This document shows, piece by piece, positions 12,423 to 14,302 of a stretch of 14,302 nucleotides of DNA. A program made the translations under genes and the position numbers. The DNA is taken from NCBI GenBank assembly GCA_044870185.1, contig JBIOYL010000373.1, forward strand, positions 1 through 14,302, in the 5' to 3' direction. Below the pieces are notes generated by a model that had not been told where the DNA came from, did not search any database, and saw only the letters and a list, made by a program, of their open reading frames with translations. This DNA comes from JBIOYL01 sp044870185. Lineage in GTDB: Bacteria > Actinomycetota > CALGFH01. Every line of letters begins with the position of its first letter. Within the stretch, counting starts at the first letter, position 1.

Positions 12423-14097
12423 CGATTACGCCCTCGCAGGCGGCCAGCCGCAGCGGGCGGAGCGACCGCCTGTGTCCGACGGCCCGGCCGGGGACGGTCG
12501 ACAGCTCCAGCCGGCCGGCCGGGCCGAGCGCGGAGGCGTCCCAGGTCACCGGCGCGTCGCCGAAGTTCAGCGCGACCAGCAGGCGGCCGCCGTCCACCGC
12601 GCGCTCCGCCGTGCCGTCGGCAGTGCGCGTGTACGCGTACAGGTTGCCGGGCGTGTCCTTGATGGACGCGTAGGCGCCTTCCTGCAGGGCGGGCGACCGC
12701 CGCCGGTAGCGGATGAGCCGGCGGTACAGGGTGAGCATCGAGGCGGGGTCGTCGCGCTGGGCGGCGACGTTGACCTCGCGGTGGTTGCTCGCGATCGGCA
12801 GCCACGGGTCGCCGGTGGTGAAGCCGGCGCCGGGTGAGGCGTCCCAGTGCATGGGGGTGCGCTCGGGGTCGCGGCCGTCGAGGTCGACCACCTGGTCGGG
12901 CGGGATCTCGCCGTCGGTCATGCCGAGCTCCTCCCCCTGGTACAGGAAGGGTGTGCAGCGCAGGGTGAGCAGCAGCATGGCCGCCACCCGGGCGCGGGCC
13001 TGCCCGTTGCCGCCCTCGTCGTACCGGCTGGCCACCCGGGCGTGGTCGTGGTTGCCGGTGAAGAAGGCAGGCCAGGCGTCGGCGGGCAGCAGCCGCTCGT
13101 ACTCGTCGACCGTCGTCCGGAACGCCTCCGCCTTCCACGGCTGGTGCAGGAAGACGAAGTTGTGGACCAGGTGGAGCTCGTCGCCGGCCTCGCCGTAGTA
13201 GGGCACCAGCTTGGCCTGGTCGAGCAGGTAGACCTCGCCGACCATCATCCGGTCGCCGCCGTAGGCGTCCAGCGTGCGCCGGAAGCGGCGGAAGATGTCG
13301 TGCACCTCGGGCCAGTCCTGGTCGTAGCGTTGCAGCCCGGCCATGCGCATGGCCAGCTCCGGGCCGCTGAGCCGGGTGTCGTCGACCTCGACCAGCGGGT
13401 TGTCACGCAGCTCCGGGTCGCGGGCGATCCGGTGCGCCACGTCGATGCGGAACCCGTCGACGCCCCGGTCCAGCCAGAAGCGTATGACCTCGTCCATGGC
13501 CGCGCGCACCTCGGGGTTGCTCCAGTTGAGGTCGGGCTGCTCGCGCATGAACGAGTGCAGGTAGTACTGGCCGGTGCGCTCGTCGAAGGTCCAGGCCCGG
13601 CCGGCGCGGGGGAACGAGCTCATCCAGTTGTTGGGCGGCGAGCCGTCCGGCTTGGGGTCGGCCCACACGTACCAGTTGCGCTTGGGGTTGTCGCGGCTGG
13701 AGCGCGAGGCGACGAACCACGGATGCTGGTCGGAGGTGTGGTTGGGGACCAGGTCGATGATGACCCGGATGCCGCGGGCATGGGCCTGGCGGACCAGCTC
13801 GTCGAAGTCGTCGAGGGTGCCGAACATCGGGTGGACGCCGGTGTAGTCGGACACGTCGTAGCCGAAGTCGGCCATGGGCGACGGGTAGAAGGGCGACAGC
13901 CAGATGGCGTCGACGCCGAGCGAGGCCGGCGTGCCGTCGTTCAGGTAGTCGAGCCGGGCGGTGATGCCGGCCAGGTCGCCGATGCCGTCCCCGTCGGCGT
14001 CGGCGAAGCTGCGCGGGTAGATCTGGTACACCACGCCGCGCTGCCACCATGCGCCCTTGGCCGCCGCGCCGCCCACCACCGGGTCCTCCACCGTCAT
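12412..14097 (-). CDS. GH13-family alpha-glucosidase (oligo-1,6-/alpha-1,4-glucosidase type)
   Basis: A 561-residue cytoplasmic-type glycoside hydrolase with no signal peptide. The (beta/alpha)8 barrel motifs are in order: GVDAIWLSPFYPSPMADFGY (61-80), DLVPNH (115-120), GFRIDVAH with nucleophile D219, VGEVY with acid/base E288, and FTGNHDHAR with the third aspartate D351. QPDLNW (187-192) is typical of exo-acting alpha-glucosidases that release glucose from maltose-, isomaltose- or trehalose-like sugars. Valine after the nucleophile is reported for 1,6-active enzymes, but this is weak evidence for linkage. ATG at 14097 is preceded by GGAGG 9 bases away. It is not part of the conserved cluster and may form an operon with the partial gene upstream. 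Confidence 0.94.
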   Translation of the reverse strand: MTVEDPVVGGAAAKGAWWQRGVVYQIYPRSFADADGDGIGDLAGITARLDYLNDGTPASLGVDAIWLSPFYPSPMADFGYDVSDYTGVHPMFGTLDDFDELVRQAHARGIRVIIDLVPNHTSDQHPWFVASRSSRDNPKRNWYVWADPKPDGSPPNNWMSSFPRAGRAWTFDERTGQYYLHSFMREQPDLNWSNPEVRAAMDEVIRFWLDRGVDGFRIDVAHRIARDPELRDNPLVEVDDTRLSGPELAMRMAGLQRYDQDWPEVHDIFRRFRRTLDAYGGDRMMVGEVYLLDQAKLVPYYGEAGDELHLVHNFVFLHQPWKAEAFRTTVDEYERLLPADAWPAFFTGNHDHARVASRYDEGGNGQARARVAAMLLLTLRCTPFLYQGEELGMTDGEIPPDQVVDLDGRDPERTPMHWDASPGAGFTTGDPWLPIASNHREVNVAAQRDDPASMLTLYRRLIRYRRRSPALQEGAYASIKDTPGNLYAYTRTADGTAERAVDGGRLLVALNFGDAPVTWDASALGPAGRLELSTVPGRAVGHRRSLRPLRLAACEGVIVKV

Positions 14098-14126
14098 CGC
14101 CTGTCGCCTCCGTCGGCATCGGGTCT

Positions 14127-14150
14127 GGTCGTCTCCGGCGGTCGTCTCCG
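14127..14150. repeat. Two 11-bp direct repeats in the GH13 leader region
   Basis: GGTCGTCTCCG occurs at 14127-14137 and 14140-14150, a 13-base period, 30-53 bases upstream of the GH13 start. It could be an operator half-site pair, but nothing else identifies it. Confidence 0.7.
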
Positions 14151-14157
14151 CCGCTTC

Positions 14158-14217
14158 CTGACAGCCTAGCGGGCGCGCTGACAGCCTGGCGGGCGCGCCG
14201 ACATCCTAGCCGGCGGC
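14158..14217. repeat. 20-bp tandem repeat (two good copies, one degenerate) upstream of the GH13 gene
   Basis: CTGACAGCCTAGCGGGCGCG (14158-14177) is followed by a copy with one change (14178-14197) and a third, degenerate copy (14198-14217). On the minus strand each carries a -10-like hexamer at the same phase: TAGGAT (14208-14203), CAGGCT (14188-14183) and TAGGCT (14168-14163). The last could serve as the GH13 promoter, with a leader of about 60 bases. The first overlaps the TAG stop of the upstream gene. Confidence 0.75.
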
Positions 14218-14302
14218 GCCGCCGGCGATGCCGAGGTCGCCCTCCAGCGTCCAGGTGCCATCACGTTCGTCCTGGGCGAGCCGGCAGCGTCGCCCGTCGG
14301 CC
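14206..14302 (-). CDS. C-terminal end of an unidentified gene (31 codons, runs off right edge)
   Basis: On the minus strand a frame enters from the right edge and ends with TAG at 14208-14206. It reads ADGRRCRLAQDERDGTWTL and so on, ending in DLGIAGGAAG. Third codon positions are mostly G or C, as in the real genes here, and the middle part looks like an ordinary beta-hairpin. It would lie 108 bases upstream of the GH13 start in the same direction. The family cannot be recognised from this fragment, and non-coding remains possible. Confidence 0.45.
   Translation of the reverse strand, partial: ADGRRCRLAQDERDGTWTLEGDLGIAGGAAG
14209..14226. repeat. Perfect 18-bp palindrome at the end of the right-edge ORF
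   Basis: GCCGGCGGCGCCGCCGGC is its own reverse complement. It directly precedes the TAG stop on the minus strand and would encode the final AGGAAG residues. A terminator role is possible, but palindromes of GCC/GGC triplets also arise by chance in such GC-rich DNA. Confidence 0.6.

Noticed and set aside
12847..14169. Plus-strand open frame of 440 codons opposite the GH13 gene
   Set aside because: Antisense to a glycosidase with all catalytic motifs; no domain recognised.

Overview
This window comes from a very GC-rich bacterial chromosome and looks like the origin-proximal region of a member of the Actinomycetota. The main evidence is gene order. From right to left it carries a CCA-adding enzyme, a Nudix hydrolase, a DUF6049-type secreted protein, the lipid II flippase MurJ, a pseudokinase, an ECF sigma factor, its anti-sigma factor and thioredoxin reductase. 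This matches the Mycobacterium tuberculosis order pcnA - mutT4 - Rv3909 - mviN(Rv3910) - sigM - rsmA - trxB2 (recalled knowledge, no search run). A perfect palindrome with the 14-base parS core lies inside the cluster, as expected near oriC. I would not name a genus.

Layout. Positions 1-121 are the end of an IS3-family insertion sequence with the first 21 codons of its OrfA. Positions 122-315 hold a strong hairpin and a tiny ORF cut by the IS, where trxA would be expected. trxB (316-1287, minus) has a promoter matching the thiol-stress SigR/SigH consensus exactly. A small zinc-ribbon membrane protein (1523-2017, plus) sits against the grain between trxB and the anti-sigma gene. Then, all on the minus strand and read from right to left, come a YbaK-like deacylase, the Nudix gene, a 1344-residue DUF6049-MurJ fusion, a pseudokinase with an extracellular discoidin-like domain, the ECF sigma factor and the anti-sigma factor. 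Several of these genes overlap by 1 or 4 bases. The MurJ-pseudokinase gap (5100-5466) has no convincing gene; it holds parS, a possible -10 element and four copies of a 22-bp repeat.

Right of the deacylase is a 63-residue KGG-repeat stress protein with its own SigF/SigB-like promoter and a strong terminator hairpin. cca (10980-12422, plus) appears leaderless. A GH13 alpha-glucosidase (12412-14097, minus) converges on cca and overlaps its 3' end by 11 bp. The last 31 codons of an unidentified gene occupy the right edge.

How the genes work together. The core cluster joins cell-wall precursor export (MurJ), a signalling scaffold that in mycobacteria controls MurJ (pseudokinase), envelope-stress transcription (sigma/anti-sigma) and thiol redox (TrxB). 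The notable departure is domain wiring. In mycobacteria, MurJ is fused to the pseudokinase and the DUF6049 protein is separate. Here MurJ is fused to the DUF6049 protein and the pseudokinase is separate.
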